DNA of 64,000 bases from Paenibacillus humicus NBRC 102415 (GTDB lineage Bacteria > Bacillota > Bacilli > Paenibacillales > Paenibacillaceae). Of this stretch, positions 31,260-40,905 are shown one piece after another. A program made the translations under genes and the position numbers. The DNA is taken from contig NZ_BIMD01000021.1 of the NCBI RefSeq assembly GCF_004000905.1, forward strand, positions 1 to 64,000, read 5' to 3'. Below the pieces are notes generated by a model. That model was given only the letters and a program-made list of their open reading frames with translations, ran no database searches and was not told the DNA's origin. Numbering within the stretch: position 1 is the first letter of the stretch; each line of letters opens with the position of its first letter.

Positions 31260-32630
31260 ATGAAAAATCGTAATTATTCCCTGTGGGCGCTCTCGTGGCC
31301 GATCTTCATCGAGCTGTTCCTGCAGTTTCTTCTTGGGGCCGCCGATACGCTGATGGTCAGCAAAGTGTCCGATGACGCCGTAGCGGTCGTCGGCTTCTCC
31401 AATCAGCTGTTCAATGCGATGACGGTTCTCTTCACGGTCATCGCCAGCGGCGCAGGCATCCTGATCGCGCAAAAGCTGGGCGCAAGGAAAGAGGAAGAGG
31501 CCCGGACGATTTCCATTATCGCCCTCAAGGCGACGGTCCTCATCGGCGCGGCGCTGAGCGCGGTGCTGATCCTGTTCCCGGCGCCGATCGCCCGGGTGCT
31601 GCAGATGCCCGAGGAGCTGGTGCCGATGGCGGTCCGCTACATCTCCATCGTCGGCGGCGGCATGATCCTGATCGCCGTCATGAGCACGCTGAGCACGGCG
31701 ATCCGCAACACCGGCAACACGCGGGGACCGATGTACACGGCCGTCGGCATGAATGTCATCCACATCATCTTGAACTACGGCTTCATCTTCGGCGCCTTCG
31801 GCCTGCCGCAGTGGGGACTGACGGGAGTCGCCGTCAGCACGCTGGTCAGCCGCCTGCTCGCCTCGGCGCTGCTCTTCTACATGTTCCTGTTCGCCTTCGA
31901 GCGCCGCATCTGGTGGGGCGACATCAAGATCTGGAGCCGCGGACTGTTCTCCGAGGTCATGAAGATCGGCTGGCCGCTCGGCGTATACTCGGCCAACTGG
32001 GTGTTCTCCCAGCTCGTCATCTTCACGTTCATCGGCTCGCTCGGAGCCAAGGAGCTGTCGGCGCGCACGTATATGAACACGCTGGAATCGTTCTGCTTCC
32101 TGATCGGGTTCTCGATCGCGCTTGCTACGCAGATTCGGGTCGCCCACTTGTTCGGAGGGGGACGCATGCGGGAGGCGTACAAGGGCGCCTATACCGGCCT
32201 CTGGATCGGCCAGCTGGTCGTCATCGGCAACGCGCTGCTCGTGTTCCTGTTCGGCAGGCAGATGCTGGGGCTGTTCACCTCGGACAGCGAGATACTGGCC
32301 ATCTGCGCTTCCCTGCTCGGTCTCAACCTGCTGCTGCAGCCGGGCAAGATGCTCAACATGACGATAGCCGACTCCCTCAACGCGGTCGGAGATACCCGCT
32401 TCACGATGGTCATCTCGACAGTCAGCATGTGGGGCGTATCGGTAGCCGTCGCCTACTACTTCAGCATCCATCTCGGCTGGGGGCTGGTCGCGATCTACGC
32501 CTGCATGATCGCGGACGAATACTTGCGCGGCTTCGTCTGCTGGCTGCGCTGGCGCAGCCGCAAGTGGGCTACGCGCGGCGCGGCCCAGGAAGTGCCGACT
32601 GTCGCGAGCGGCACCGCTGCGGAGATGTGA
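31260..32630 (+). CDS. MATE family multidrug efflux transporter
   Basis: The 456-residue protein has twelve predicted membrane helices in two MatE halves (about 10-170 and 235-395). Typical features are SWPIFIELFLQFLLGAADTLMVSKVSDDAVAVVGFSNQ at the start and the GGGMREAYKGAYTG region near the middle. It likely exports organic cations or drugs with Na+ or H+ exchange. GGAGG lies 9 bases before the ATG; the leader holds two hairpins. It is divergent from the AraC gene. Confidence 0.93.
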   Translation: MKNRNYSLWALSWPIFIELFLQFLLGAADTLMVSKVSDDAVAVVGFSNQLFNAMTVLFTVIASGAGILIAQKLGARKEEEARTISIIALKATVLIGAALSAVLILFPAPIARVLQMPEELVPMAVRYISIVGGGMILIAVMSTLSTAIRNTGNTRGPMYTAVGMNVIHIILNYGFIFGAFGLPQWGLTGVAVSTLVSRLLASALLFYMFLFAFERRIWWGDIKIWSRGLFSEVMKIGWPLGVYSANWVFSQLVIFTFIGSLGAKELSARTYMNTLESFCFLIGFSIALATQIRVAHLFGGGRMREAYKGAYTGLWIGQLVVIGNALLVFLFGRQMLGLFTSDSEILAICASLLGLNLLLQPGKMLNMTIADSLNAVGDTRFTMVISTVSMWGVSVAVAYYFSIHLGWGLVAIYACMIADEYLRGFVCWLRWRSRKWATRGAAQEVPTVASGTAAEM

Positions 32631-32652
32631 GCCTGCCGCAATCGACAGCACC

Positions 32653-32698
32653 AAAAAGGATGTCCGAAAGGCGCGAGCCTCCAGGACATCCTTTTTTT
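32653..32698 (+). terminator. terminator after the MATE gene
   Basis: AAAAAGGATGTCC (32653-32665) pairs with GGACATCCTTTTT, enclosing a small AGGC-GCGA-GCCT hairpin, and continues into a T-run. It is a strong intrinsic terminator that could also work on the minus strand. Confidence 0.92.
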
Positions 32699-32769
32699 CG
32701 TTCCGGATTGTTCGCTGGAAGTAATCGGAAGCTGAAGATGGCTTAAAGAGATTCGCTTTTTTATGGTAA

Positions 32770-32790
32770 AATCATGAAAGCTTCATGATT
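32770..32790. promoter_or_regulatory. perfect 9-bp inverted repeat upstream of the ArsB/NhaD gene
   Basis: AATCATGAA and TTCATGATT are separated by AGC. The site lies 35 bp before the TTG start of the transporter gene, where an operator would overlap the promoter or leader. No dedicated regulator gene is adjacent. No T-run follows, so it is more likely a protein-binding site than a terminator. Confidence 0.6.
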
Positions 32791-32824
32791 GTCCATTTAT
32801 CGTCATCTTCAGGAGGTCTTGTTT

Positions 32825-34099
32825 TTGCAGGCTGCATGGGCTGTCGCGATTTTTCTGCTTACCTACGCGTTCATCGTTTCCGAAAAAATCCACCGTACGG
32901 TCGCCGCCATGCTGGGCGCTCTCATCGTCGTGGCCGCAGGCCTCGTCGAGCAGCATAAGGCGGTCGAGCATATCGACTTCAATACGCTCGGCCTGCTGAT
33001 CGGCATGATGATCATCGTGCATGTCACCGCCGAGACCGGCATATTCGCCTACGCCGCGATAAAGGCCGCCAAGCTGGCCAAGGGCGAGCCGGTACGCATT
33101 CTCGTCGCGCTGGCGCTCGTCACGGCTCTCGGCTCCGCCTTCCTAGACAACGTGACGACGATCCTGCTCATCGTCCCGGTCACGTTCAGCATTACGCGCC
33201 GGCTCAAGGTCAGCCCGATTCCATTCCTGATTACCCAGGTCATCGCTTCCAACGCAGGCGGAACCGCGACGCTGATCGGCGATCCGCCGAACATCATGAT
33301 CGGAAGCGCGGTCAAGGAGCTGACCTTCCTCGCCTTCATCGAAAATCTGGCGCCGATCATCGCCATCATCATGGCGGTCTATGTGCCGATCTTCATGCTC
33401 ATCTTCCGCAAGCAGCTGCGCACGACGCCGGAGCTGAAGGCGAGACTGATGGAGATGGAGGAGGACGGCCTGCTGCATGACCGGAAGCTGCTCATCAAGT
33501 CGCTGTCGGTGCTTGGGCTTACGATCGCGGGCTTTTTCCTGCATCAGGCGCTGCATCTGGAATCCGCGACCGTGGCGCTGGCAGGAGCGTTCATCCTGCT
33601 GCTGCTCACCGGAGAGCGCATGCTGGAGGCATCCCTTGCCGCGGTGGAATGGCCGACGCTGTTTTTCTTCATCGGCTTGTTCGTCCTTGTGGGCGGGCTG
33701 GTCGACACGGGCGTCATCGGCCGCTTGGCGGAAAACGCCGTGGATCTGACCGGAGGCGACATGAAATCCGCGTCCATGCTGATTTTATGGCTCAGCGCGA
33801 TCGCCTCTGCCTTTCTGGACAATATCCCGTTCGTCGCCACGATGATTCCGCTCATCCAGGACATGGGGAGCATGGGAATCGACAACCTGGAGCCGCTCTG
33901 GTGGAGCCTGGCGCTCGGGGCTTGCCTTGGCGGCAACGGCACCTTGATCGGGGCGAGCGCCAATCTCGTGGCGGCGGGGATCTCGGCCCGGGAGGGATAT
34001 CCGATCCGGTTCCTGACGTTCCTGAAATACGGCTTCCCGCTCATGCTGCTCTCGGTCGCGCTGTCCAGCGTGTACGTCTATTTGCGGTATCTGCTGTAG
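32825..34099 (+). CDS. ArsB/NhaD (CitM-like) family ion transporter
   Basis: From the TTG at 32825 (AGGAGG 8 bases upstream) the protein has 424 residues with about eleven membrane helices. It contains the two inverted family repeats: SAFLDNVTTILLIVPV with GGTATLIGDPPNIMIG, and SAFLDNIPFVATMIPL with LGGNGTLIGASANLVAAG. The family includes Na+/H+ antiporters, arsenite exporters and anion transporters, so the substrate is open. No ars genes are adjacent, which weakens an arsenic role. Confidence 0.88.
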   Translation: MQAAWAVAIFLLTYAFIVSEKIHRTVAAMLGALIVVAAGLVEQHKAVEHIDFNTLGLLIGMMIIVHVTAETGIFAYAAIKAAKLAKGEPVRILVALALVTALGSAFLDNVTTILLIVPVTFSITRRLKVSPIPFLITQVIASNAGGTATLIGDPPNIMIGSAVKELTFLAFIENLAPIIAIIMAVYVPIFMLIFRKQLRTTPELKARLMEMEEDGLLHDRKLLIKSLSVLGLTIAGFFLHQALHLESATVALAGAFILLLLTGERMLEASLAAVEWPTLFFFIGLFVLVGGLVDTGVIGRLAENAVDLTGGDMKSASMLILWLSAIASAFLDNIPFVATMIPLIQDMGSMGIDNLEPLWWSLALGACLGGNGTLIGASANLVAAGISAREGYPIRFLTFLKYGFPLMLLSVALSSVYVYLRYLL

Positions 34100-34209
34100 C
34101 TGCGGCATACGGCTGTCGAGAACGTCTATAACCATTCTGGAGCCTGACGGATTCCCGGCGGAGCGGTAAGATACGGGGAGCTGAAGGAATCAGGAAAGAG
34201 GGCGTGAAA

Positions 34210-35049
34210 ATGGGACAGACATCGGAGGAGCTCAAGCTCAAGCTCCAGCGGATGACAGAGACAAGCAAGGGAGACTGGCTTCAAGAGGATAGCGATCTGC
34301 TCTTGGAGGACATGCTGGATCATATCGGGGCCGTAGACCCGGAGCTGAGGGACGAGCTCATCTACTCCGCGTTCGCCAAATGGATCGGGGAAGGATATTT
34401 GAGTCCCGGACAGCTGGAGCGTGTGCTGGAGCGCTGTCTTGGGCTGCAGATGAGCGGAATCGGGGAACAAGGGAGCGATACGGTGTTCACGCGCTCCTTC
34501 GCCTCTCTGGCGCTGACATGCGTCATCGTCGCGGACAGGAAGAGCGGCGTCCTGAGCGGCGCCCAAACGGAGAAGGCGATCCGCCAAAGCTTGTCCTATA
34601 TGGAAAGAGAGCGGGATACCCGCGGCTTCGTGCCTGAGAAAGGATGGGCCCATGCCATCGCGCACGGAGCGGATTTGCTTGGTGCCTGCGTCAGGCATCC
34701 GGCGTTCCGGCCGGAGCGGGCTCCGGACATTCTGGCAGCGGTGCAGAGTGCTTTTTTCAAGGAGACGGTCTATACCGACGATGAGGACAGCAGGCTGACG
34801 ACTGTCATCGACAGGCTGCTGGAACGCGGTCTGGCCGATGCTGCGCTGGCGGGATGGATCCAGGGACTGCCGGAGGCGTATGAAGCCTTCCTTTCTTCAG
34901 GAACGGATTATTTGGCGGCTTTCCACACCCGTATCGGACTGGCTTATTTCTTGAAGACGCTCTATTTCCGGCTTGACGGGGAGCTTGGCGAAGCCCGGGC
35001 TGCCGCAGAGGAAGCGGTCCGACGTCTTCAGACCAACAGGAGGATTTGA
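34210..35049 (+). CDS. DUF2785 family protein
   Basis: The 279-residue soluble helical protein shows the DUF2785 pattern: DPELRDELIYSAFAKWIGEG, FTRSFASLALTCVIVADRKSG and ERDTRGFVPEKGWAHAIAHGADLLG. The function is not known. The ATG at 34210 is 8 bases after AAAGAGGG; a GTG at 34204 is also possible. It is co-transcribed with the acetyltransferase that starts 1 bp after it. Confidence 0.85.
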   Translation: MGQTSEELKLKLQRMTETSKGDWLQEDSDLLLEDMLDHIGAVDPELRDELIYSAFAKWIGEGYLSPGQLERVLERCLGLQMSGIGEQGSDTVFTRSFASLALTCVIVADRKSGVLSGAQTEKAIRQSLSYMERERDTRGFVPEKGWAHAIAHGADLLGACVRHPAFRPERAPDILAAVQSAFFKETVYTDDEDSRLTTVIDRLLERGLADAALAGWIQGLPEAYEAFLSSGTDYLAAFHTRIGLAYFLKTLYFRLDGELGEARAAAEEAVRRLQTNRRI

Positions 35050-35050
35050 T

Positions 35051-35602
35051 ATGGGGCTGAGGCCGAATTTGTTTGAAGGAAAGCTCGTCCGACTGGCCGC
35101 TCCAAGGCCGGAGGATGTCGCCACAATGGCGCTTTGGATGGAGGATTCCGATTACTTGCGGAACGTGGACACGGAGTACGCGGTGCCGGCTACGGAAAAG
35201 CAGATGGAATCGGAGTCGGAGCCCGGCTCCAAGGAAGTCTACTTCCGTCTGCGTGAGCTTGAAGGCGACGAGCTGATCGGCTTCGCGGCCATCCACAGCA
35301 TCGAATGGAACAACCGCGCCGGGATGCTCGCGATCGGCATCGGGGAGGCGCAGAACCGGGGCCGCGGGTATGGCTCGGACGCGCTGAAGATCCTATTGCG
35401 CTATGCGTTCCACGAGCTCAATCTGCACCGTGTCGGCTTGGATGTGATCGAGTATAATGCGGGCGGCATCCGGGCGTACGAAAAGGCGGGCTTCCGCCAC
35501 GAAGGCAGGGCCAGAGAGGCTGTCTGGCGGGACGGACGCCTGTATGACCGGATCAGCATGGGCATACTCCGCCGGGAATGGGAAGCGGCGCTGGAAAGCT
35601 AG
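35051..35602 (+). CDS. GNAT acetyltransferase, RimJ/RimL type
   Basis: The 183-residue protein has the RimJ/RimL-like GNAT layout: FEGKLVRLAAPRPEDVATMALWMED, IGFAAIHSIEWNNRAGMLAIGIGEAQNRGRGYGSDAL (acetyl-CoA loop NRGRGYG) and VIEYNAGGIRAYEKAGFRHEGRAREAVWRDGRLYDRISM. It probably acetylates a protein N-terminus or an antibiotic-like amine. The ATG at 35051 follows AGGAGG. Confidence 0.9.
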   Translation: MGLRPNLFEGKLVRLAAPRPEDVATMALWMEDSDYLRNVDTEYAVPATEKQMESESEPGSKEVYFRLRELEGDELIGFAAIHSIEWNNRAGMLAIGIGEAQNRGRGYGSDALKILLRYAFHELNLHRVGLDVIEYNAGGIRAYEKAGFRHEGRAREAVWRDGRLYDRISMGILRREWEAALES

Positions 35603-35625
35603 AGGGCCGTCTGCCGAACGGCAGG

Positions 35626-35664
35626 CCAAAAAAGACCCGGGACAAGCTCCCGGGTCTTTTTTGG
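35626..35664. terminator. bidirectional terminator between the GNAT gene and the mannosidase
   Basis: CCAAAAAAGACCCGGGA pairs with TCCCGGGTCTTTTTTGG around CAAGC. A-runs and T-runs on both sides let it end both convergent transcripts. It marks the 3' end of the alpha-mannan locus. Confidence 0.95.
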
Positions 35665-35678
35665 CGTTGCTTTAAGGT

Positions 35679-38432
35679 TTAGGATTGAAGCCGATGCGAG
35701 AAGCCGAGCGTAATAATCTCCGCAGGACCGGCCGGAAGCTCGGCGCGGCGGCCGGCGTCCAGTCCGGACGCGGTTTCGGCCTGCTCAAGCACGCCGCTCT
35801 TGTACCAGCCGGAAGCTCCTGCCGGAGCCTGGACGGCCAGCTTGGCGGGCTCGCGCTTCAAGTTGTACCAGCGGGCCATAACGTCGCCGACAGCGTTGAC
35901 CTTGAAGGCTGAGAACGCCAGCGCCTCGCCTTCCCAGGCCAAGGCGGCATCGACGGGACGGAGCGTTCCGCCATGGATGCCGGTCTGCGCCGTCGTCCAT
36001 GGCGTTTCGAACTGGTAGGCCTCGGCATACGCGCCTTCTGCGGCTCCGTCGCCGCCATGCGGGATAAGCGCCAAGCGCGCTTCATGCGGACCGATGCACT
36101 GGGCTTCCGGCGTCGGGAACCAGCCCCAGTCTCCGAGCTCTCCCGTCGAGCGGAGCAGCGTGACCGCGATCGTATTGCGGCCGTCGCGGAGCACCTCGTA
36201 CTCGTTCAGCCCGCTGTTCGCCACGGTAAGACCGGCGCGCGCGCCGGCCGCGGCCAGGCCGCTGACGTCGGCAAAGGCCGTCTGATGCTGCGCGTTGCTC
36301 GGGTTGGTCCACTCGGCGGATGGCTCGTTGTCGCGCAAGGCGGCTTCAAAGATGGAGTCCGCCGTGTGGACAGACGTCTCGAGATCCGTCGGGAACAGCA
36401 TGCGCACCCGGTGATCCTTGGCCTGGTTGTCGAAGGAGGAGACGATGTCCAGCCTTCTGCTTCCCCGCTCCAGCGACAAGGTCGTCGTCAGGCGCAGCTT
36501 GACCGTCTGCTCGGAGCGGCCGGCCTGGCGTTCCGGGAAGTAGACGATTTCCCGCTGCTCGCGCTCCAGAAGCTCATCAGCCGAGGCGGGCAGCTCCCAT
36601 TCGTGGACGATTTCCAGAGCGGCCCGGTACGGAGCGTCCTCGGCAACGCGGACGGATGCCTGCAAGCCCTTCGTGGTCAGCGGCTCTACGCCCTTCGGAG
36701 CCATGAACATGTATTCGTTGCCGATGTCGCCGCTGTCCTCATATACGCCAAGACCGGTGTAAACCCGTCCGGTGCGGAGATCGCTCAAGGCGAAGCTGCC
36801 GTCCTCGGCGACTTCGGCGCGCAGCAGGCCATTGTCCAGCACGCGGCCTCCTTGGAGAAGGGAAGGCTGCTGCGTCGGCGCCTGCCCGCCTTTCACCCAG
36901 GCATAAGCGCGGTGGCCGAGCGCCGGCACGGCGTCAGCGCGGAAGGTCAGGCGCACTCGGCGGGCCTGGTAAGGCTGGCGGAAAGCGTCGTCCGGCAGGT
37001 CATAGCCGAACTGAAGACCGAGATCTTCCATCGTGCAAGGAATAGCCTGCCCCTGATCGTCTACGAGTACTCGGCCTTCGAGGCCGATTTCGGAGATGCG
37101 GGAGTTCATTTCCGGAATCGGGATGCCATCGCGGAAATAGATCCGTGCCGCGTCGAGTTCTACCGACACGGTGCCGCCGCGTTCATATCCGGTCGTGTTG
37201 TTCACGACGAACGGCAGAGCATCGGAGCCGTAGGATCCAAATACCCGGGTGTCCACGGCGTCGGCGAGGAAACGCGCCGTCTCGTCGAGGATGGATTCCG
37301 CCACATGGCGGCTCTTGTCGAAGCGGGCGACCATCTCCCGGTGGACCTCGTCCACGCTGCAGCCGCAGATGCTGTCATGCGGATGGTTCTGCATGAGCAG
37401 CTTCCAGCCGTACGTGAGCAAGTGATGCGGGTAATCCTTGCCGTGCAGATGAGCGTAGGCCGCAAGCGGCTCCGCCGCGCGCTCCAGCAGAGCTTGGCCG
37501 CGGGCGTTCATCTGCTTGAGGTAGACGCGCGAGGAGGCGGTGTTGACCAGCGTTCCCCAGCCGTCCGTGCGCTGGCTGCGCAGCTCGCCCTGAACGACCG
37601 ACAGAGGCCGCTCTCCCGCCGACTCGCGGACGGCTTGCAGATAGTCCGGGAAGTTGGAGTGGATGAAGGTCACATCCGGCTCTACCGCGCCGGCCATGCG
37701 GATCGCCTCGGCCAGATCCGTCTGGATCGGCTGGTGGTCGCAGCCGTTCATGAAGAGCAGATGCGGGGTCGACGCGTATTTGCCGGCGTCGGAAAGCTTG
37801 CGCTGCCAGTAGGCGCGGGCTTCCTCGGCTTGAACCGGCACCTCGTTGCCGTTGGAATACCAGTTGGCGAACAGAATGCCGAGCACGCGGGAGCCGTCGG
37901 GCCCTTCCCAGATGAGCTCGGAGAAGGAGCTTTCAAAGGCGGTCGACTCTCCGACCTCGTTGTTGAAGCCGGTCGGCTTGACGCCGCGCCCGAACAGCGC
38001 GTTGTCGATGCCGGCCTGCGCCATCAGCTGCGGCGTCTGGCCGACAAGGCCGAACGTGTCGGGGAAATAGCCGATCTTGGATACCGGACCCCAGCGGGCG
38101 GCATCCTCATGGCCGATCTGCAGGTTGCGGAGATTGGCCTCGCCGCTCGTGAGGAAGGCGTCCTGCAGAATATACCACGGACCGATCCCGATGCGGCCCG
38201 CGGTGATCAGGGCTTGCAGGCGTTCGCGGTTGTCCGGCCGCACCTGAAGGTAATCCTCCAGGATGATCGTCTGGCCGTCGAGGAAGAAGCTGCGGTAGCC
38301 GGGATCGTTCTCGAGCGTGTCCAGCAAGGTGTCGACGAGCTCGACGAGCCGGACATGATGTTTCTCATAGGGGAGGTACCATTCCCGGTCCCAGTGCGTA
38401 TGCGAGATCAGATGCGCGGTGCGCTTGCTCAT
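35679..38432 (-). CDS. alpha-mannosidase, glycoside hydrolase family 38
   Basis: The 917-residue enzyme removes alpha-linked mannose residues. It begins MSKRTAHLISHTHWDREWYLPY with the zinc-binding HWD, followed by the FPDTFGLVGQTPQLM block with the GH38 nucleophile Asp, NGCDHQPIQ, and LLMQNHPHDSICGCSVDEVHREM with further metal or active-site residues. The C-terminal half is the beta-sandwich typical of GH38. The ATG at 38432 has AAAGGA upstream. No signal peptide: it acts inside the cell on imported glycans. It follows GH125 with a 77-bp gap. Confidence 0.93.
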   Translation of the reverse strand: MSKRTAHLISHTHWDREWYLPYEKHHVRLVELVDTLLDTLENDPGYRSFFLDGQTIILEDYLQVRPDNRERLQALITAGRIGIGPWYILQDAFLTSGEANLRNLQIGHEDAARWGPVSKIGYFPDTFGLVGQTPQLMAQAGIDNALFGRGVKPTGFNNEVGESTAFESSFSELIWEGPDGSRVLGILFANWYSNGNEVPVQAEEARAYWQRKLSDAGKYASTPHLLFMNGCDHQPIQTDLAEAIRMAGAVEPDVTFIHSNFPDYLQAVRESAGERPLSVVQGELRSQRTDGWGTLVNTASSRVYLKQMNARGQALLERAAEPLAAYAHLHGKDYPHHLLTYGWKLLMQNHPHDSICGCSVDEVHREMVARFDKSRHVAESILDETARFLADAVDTRVFGSYGSDALPFVVNNTTGYERGGTVSVELDAARIYFRDGIPIPEMNSRISEIGLEGRVLVDDQGQAIPCTMEDLGLQFGYDLPDDAFRQPYQARRVRLTFRADAVPALGHRAYAWVKGGQAPTQQPSLLQGGRVLDNGLLRAEVAEDGSFALSDLRTGRVYTGLGVYEDSGDIGNEYMFMAPKGVEPLTTKGLQASVRVAEDAPYRAALEIVHEWELPASADELLEREQREIVYFPERQAGRSEQTVKLRLTTTLSLERGSRRLDIVSSFDNQAKDHRVRMLFPTDLETSVHTADSIFEAALRDNEPSAEWTNPSNAQHQTAFADVSGLAAAGARAGLTVANSGLNEYEVLRDGRNTIAVTLLRSTGELGDWGWFPTPEAQCIGPHEARLALIPHGGDGAAEGAYAEAYQFETPWTTAQTGIHGGTLRPVDAALAWEGEALAFSAFKVNAVGDVMARWYNLKREPAKLAVQAPAGASGWYKSGVLEQAETASGLDAGRRAELPAGPAEIITLGFSHRLQS

Positions 38433-38509
38433 GGGGAGCACGTCCTTTCAGTACGGAGTGGAGTGAAAGCGATGTTGACGATCGGTCTTTGACCAACAGG
38501 CAAGTGGAA

Positions 38510-39835
38510 TCAGGCGTCCAGCAGGCCGTCCTTCATCGCCCGGTAAACGAGCTGCGAGAAGAGGCTGTTGGACCAGGCGAACCAGCTGCGCGTAAATACG
38601 GCGGGATCGTCGGAATGGAACCCTTCATGCATGAATCCGGTGTCCGCATCGGTCGACTCCAGCATGTCGATCATGGCGAGCTTTTCCTCGGCGGATACGG
38701 CTGTGATGCCCTGCATGGAAAGGGCCATATGCCAGATGTAGCCCGGCGGCGTGTGGGGGCTGCCGATGCCTTTGGCCTTGGCGCCTTCGTAATAGAACGG
38801 ATTCTCCTTGCTCAGCGCGAAGCGGCGCGTGTTGAGATAGATCGGATCGTCCTCGGACGTATAGCCGACGTAAGGGATCGACATCAGGCCCGGCGTGCCG
38901 GCATCGTCCATCAGGCAGTAGTTGCCGAAGCCGTCGGTCTCGTAGGCGTAGATGGGACCGAACTCGGGATGGCGGTACACGCCGTACAGCTGGATGCCGT
39001 GGTCGACGTCCGCTTCCAGATCCGCCAGCTCCTGCACCATCGCCATGTCGCGGAATACCCATTCCGCTATCTCCCGCATCTGCCGCAGCGTGACGACGGC
39101 GAACATGTTGGCCGGAATGTTGTAGTGGAAGTCGCACGCATCGTCGCTCGGGCGGAAGCCCGACCAGATCATGCCCGTATAGTTGACCGGCATGCCGAGG
39201 CCGCTGTTGCGCAGCGAATCGGTCGGAATGCCGTTGTTGCGGGTGAAGCGGTAGGGGGACTGCTCCAAGTGCCGCTGCTCCGTTTTCCACAGATCGATTG
39301 CCGTCCTCATCGCCAGCTTGAAGTCCGTGTCGAAGATGGCGGTATGCTTCGTCTCGTTCCAGTAGGCATAGGCGAGGCGGAACGAGAAGCAGATCGAGTC
39401 GAGCTCGAACTTGCGCTTCCATACCCATGGACCCATGTCGGTCACGTCGGTCGTGTTCCAGTGCCAGTCGTTGCTGGTTTCGTTGAAGGCGTTGGCGTAA
39501 GGGTCGATCCGGATCATGTTCATGTGGCGCTTGATGAGGCCTTCGATGATCCGCTGGAGGGAAGGGTCCTCCTTGGCAAGCGGAACGTAGTGGATGACCT
39601 GTTCGACGGAATCGCGCAGCCACATGGCCGGAATGTCGCCGGTGATGACGAAGGTGGTGCTGTCAGCCATCAGCTTGGTCGTCGTGTCCAGCGTATTGGG
39701 GAAACAGTTGCGGAAAAGCTCGAGCAGCTTCGGACGATGCGCCAGGCGCTGGCCGGCTTCCTCGAGGACGGCCTGTACGGCGGCAGGCGTCTCCAGCTTC
39801 GGCATCGGGATTTTGGGGAGGCGGAATTGTTCCAT
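38510..39835 (-). CDS. exo-alpha-1,6-mannosidase, glycoside hydrolase family 125
   Basis: The 441-residue protein is a metal-independent GH125 (formerly DUF1237) enzyme that cleaves terminal alpha-1,6-mannose. Recognised stretches are DIPAMWLRDSVEQVIHYVPL, ANAFNETSNDWHWNTTDVTDMGPWVWKRKFELDSICFSFRLAYAYW and GMIWSGFRPSDDACDFHYNIPANMFAVVTL. It lacks a signal peptide. Pairing with GH38 and a CUT1 importer is the arrangement known from streptococcal N-glycan utilisation loci. Confidence 0.93.
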   Translation of the reverse strand: MEQFRLPKIPMPKLETPAAVQAVLEEAGQRLAHRPKLLELFRNCFPNTLDTTTKLMADSTTFVITGDIPAMWLRDSVEQVIHYVPLAKEDPSLQRIIEGLIKRHMNMIRIDPYANAFNETSNDWHWNTTDVTDMGPWVWKRKFELDSICFSFRLAYAYWNETKHTAIFDTDFKLAMRTAIDLWKTEQRHLEQSPYRFTRNNGIPTDSLRNSGLGMPVNYTGMIWSGFRPSDDACDFHYNIPANMFAVVTLRQMREIAEWVFRDMAMVQELADLEADVDHGIQLYGVYRHPEFGPIYAYETDGFGNYCLMDDAGTPGLMSIPYVGYTSEDDPIYLNTRRFALSKENPFYYEGAKAKGIGSPHTPPGYIWHMALSMQGITAVSAEEKLAMIDMLESTDADTGFMHEGFHSDDPAVFTRSWFAWSNSLFSQLVYRAMKDGLLDA

Positions 39836-39913
39836 GGAATGATCAGGCTCCTTGTCGAAAGTGAGATTGGGAAGTGGGGATCGTGCAGGTTGTCCGGCTT
39901 CTTTGCCGCGAGC

Positions 39914-40837
39914 TTACTCCTTGACCGCTCCGATCGTCAATCCTTGTACGAAATAACGCTGGAAGAACGGGTAGGCGAGGATGATCGGGCCGGTGGCGAG
40001 CACGACCATCGCCATGCGGGAAGTATCCTGCGGCATGTTCTGGAGATTGGACGCCAGCGAGGAATTGCTCGCCGCCTGCGACAGCAGGAACTGCATGTTG
40101 GTTTCGATGCGCATCAGCATCGACTGCAGCGGCACGAGATTGGGATTCTCGATGTACAGCAGGGCGTTGAACCAGTCATTCCAGTAGCCGAGCGTGCTGA
40201 ACAGGGCGATCGTGGCAAGTCCGGGGAGCGCGAGCGGCAGGACGAGTTTCCAGAAGATCTGGAATTCGCCGGCGCCGTCGATTTTGCCGGATTCGATAAT
40301 GGCGTCGGGAACCATCGTGCTGAAGAACGTACGCATGATCAGGATGTAGAAGGCGTTGACCATCAGAGGCAGAATCATCGCCCAGACGGAATCCTTGAGT
40401 CCCAGCATCTGCGTGACGACGATGTAGGTCGGGACGAGGCCGCCGTTGAACAGCATCGTGAAGAAAGCAAAGAAGCCGAAGAAATTCCGGTACTTGAACG
40501 TCTTGCGCGAAATGCCGTACGCGTACAGCGTGACGACAAGCAGCGCGAGCACGGTGCCGACGACCGTCACCAGAATGGTGACGCCGTAAGAGCGGAGCAG
40601 CGCGTCGCCGTTCTGGAAGACGTACCGGTAAGCCTCAAGGCTCCAATGCTCCGGAAGGATCTGGTAGCCGTTCTCGGCGAGGCTGGATTCCTTGGTGAAC
40701 GAGATGATGACGATGAAGACGAACGGGAACACGCAAGCCAAGGCGAAAACGGCTGCGATGAGGTTGAAGACGACGTTCCAGCCGGTCGACAGCTTCTGGA
40801 AGTCCCGGGGTTTCCGGACGGGCATTGCTTTGGCCAT
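39914..40837 (-). CDS. carbohydrate ABC transporter permease, LplC type
   Basis: The 307-residue permease has six membrane helices and the docking loop IIESGKIDGAGEFQIFWKLVLPLALPGL (about 190-216). It ends FVQGLTIGAVKE as is usual in the family. The start at 40837 follows AAAGGAG; the open frame upstream runs into the GGCAAA hexanucleotide repeat. Although it belongs to the same transporter as the permease at 41970, it is 1.1 kb away, the gap holding repeats and structured element B. Confidence 0.93.
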   Translation of the reverse strand: MAKAMPVRKPRDFQKLSTGWNVVFNLIAAVFALACVFPFVFIVIISFTKESSLAENGYQILPEHWSLEAYRYVFQNGDALLRSYGVTILVTVVGTVLALLVVTLYAYGISRKTFKYRNFFGFFAFFTMLFNGGLVPTYIVVTQMLGLKDSVWAMILPLMVNAFYILIMRTFFSTMVPDAIIESGKIDGAGEFQIFWKLVLPLALPGLATIALFSTLGYWNDWFNALLYIENPNLVPLQSMLMRIETNMQFLLSQAASNSSLASNLQNMPQDTSRMAMVVLATGPIILAYPFFQRYFVQGLTIGAVKE

Positions 40838-40905
40838 GAGGGGGAAACTCCTTTCGTGCCGCCTGGAGGGCGGCTTGTTGGTGCTTGGTGGTGCGGGTAG
40901 ATCGG

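Noticed and set aside
35973-40900. Very long plus-strand open frames of 839 and 803 codons
   Set aside because: They are antisense shadows of GH38, GH125 and the permease, caused by high GC in third positions. No ribosome site or family similarity.
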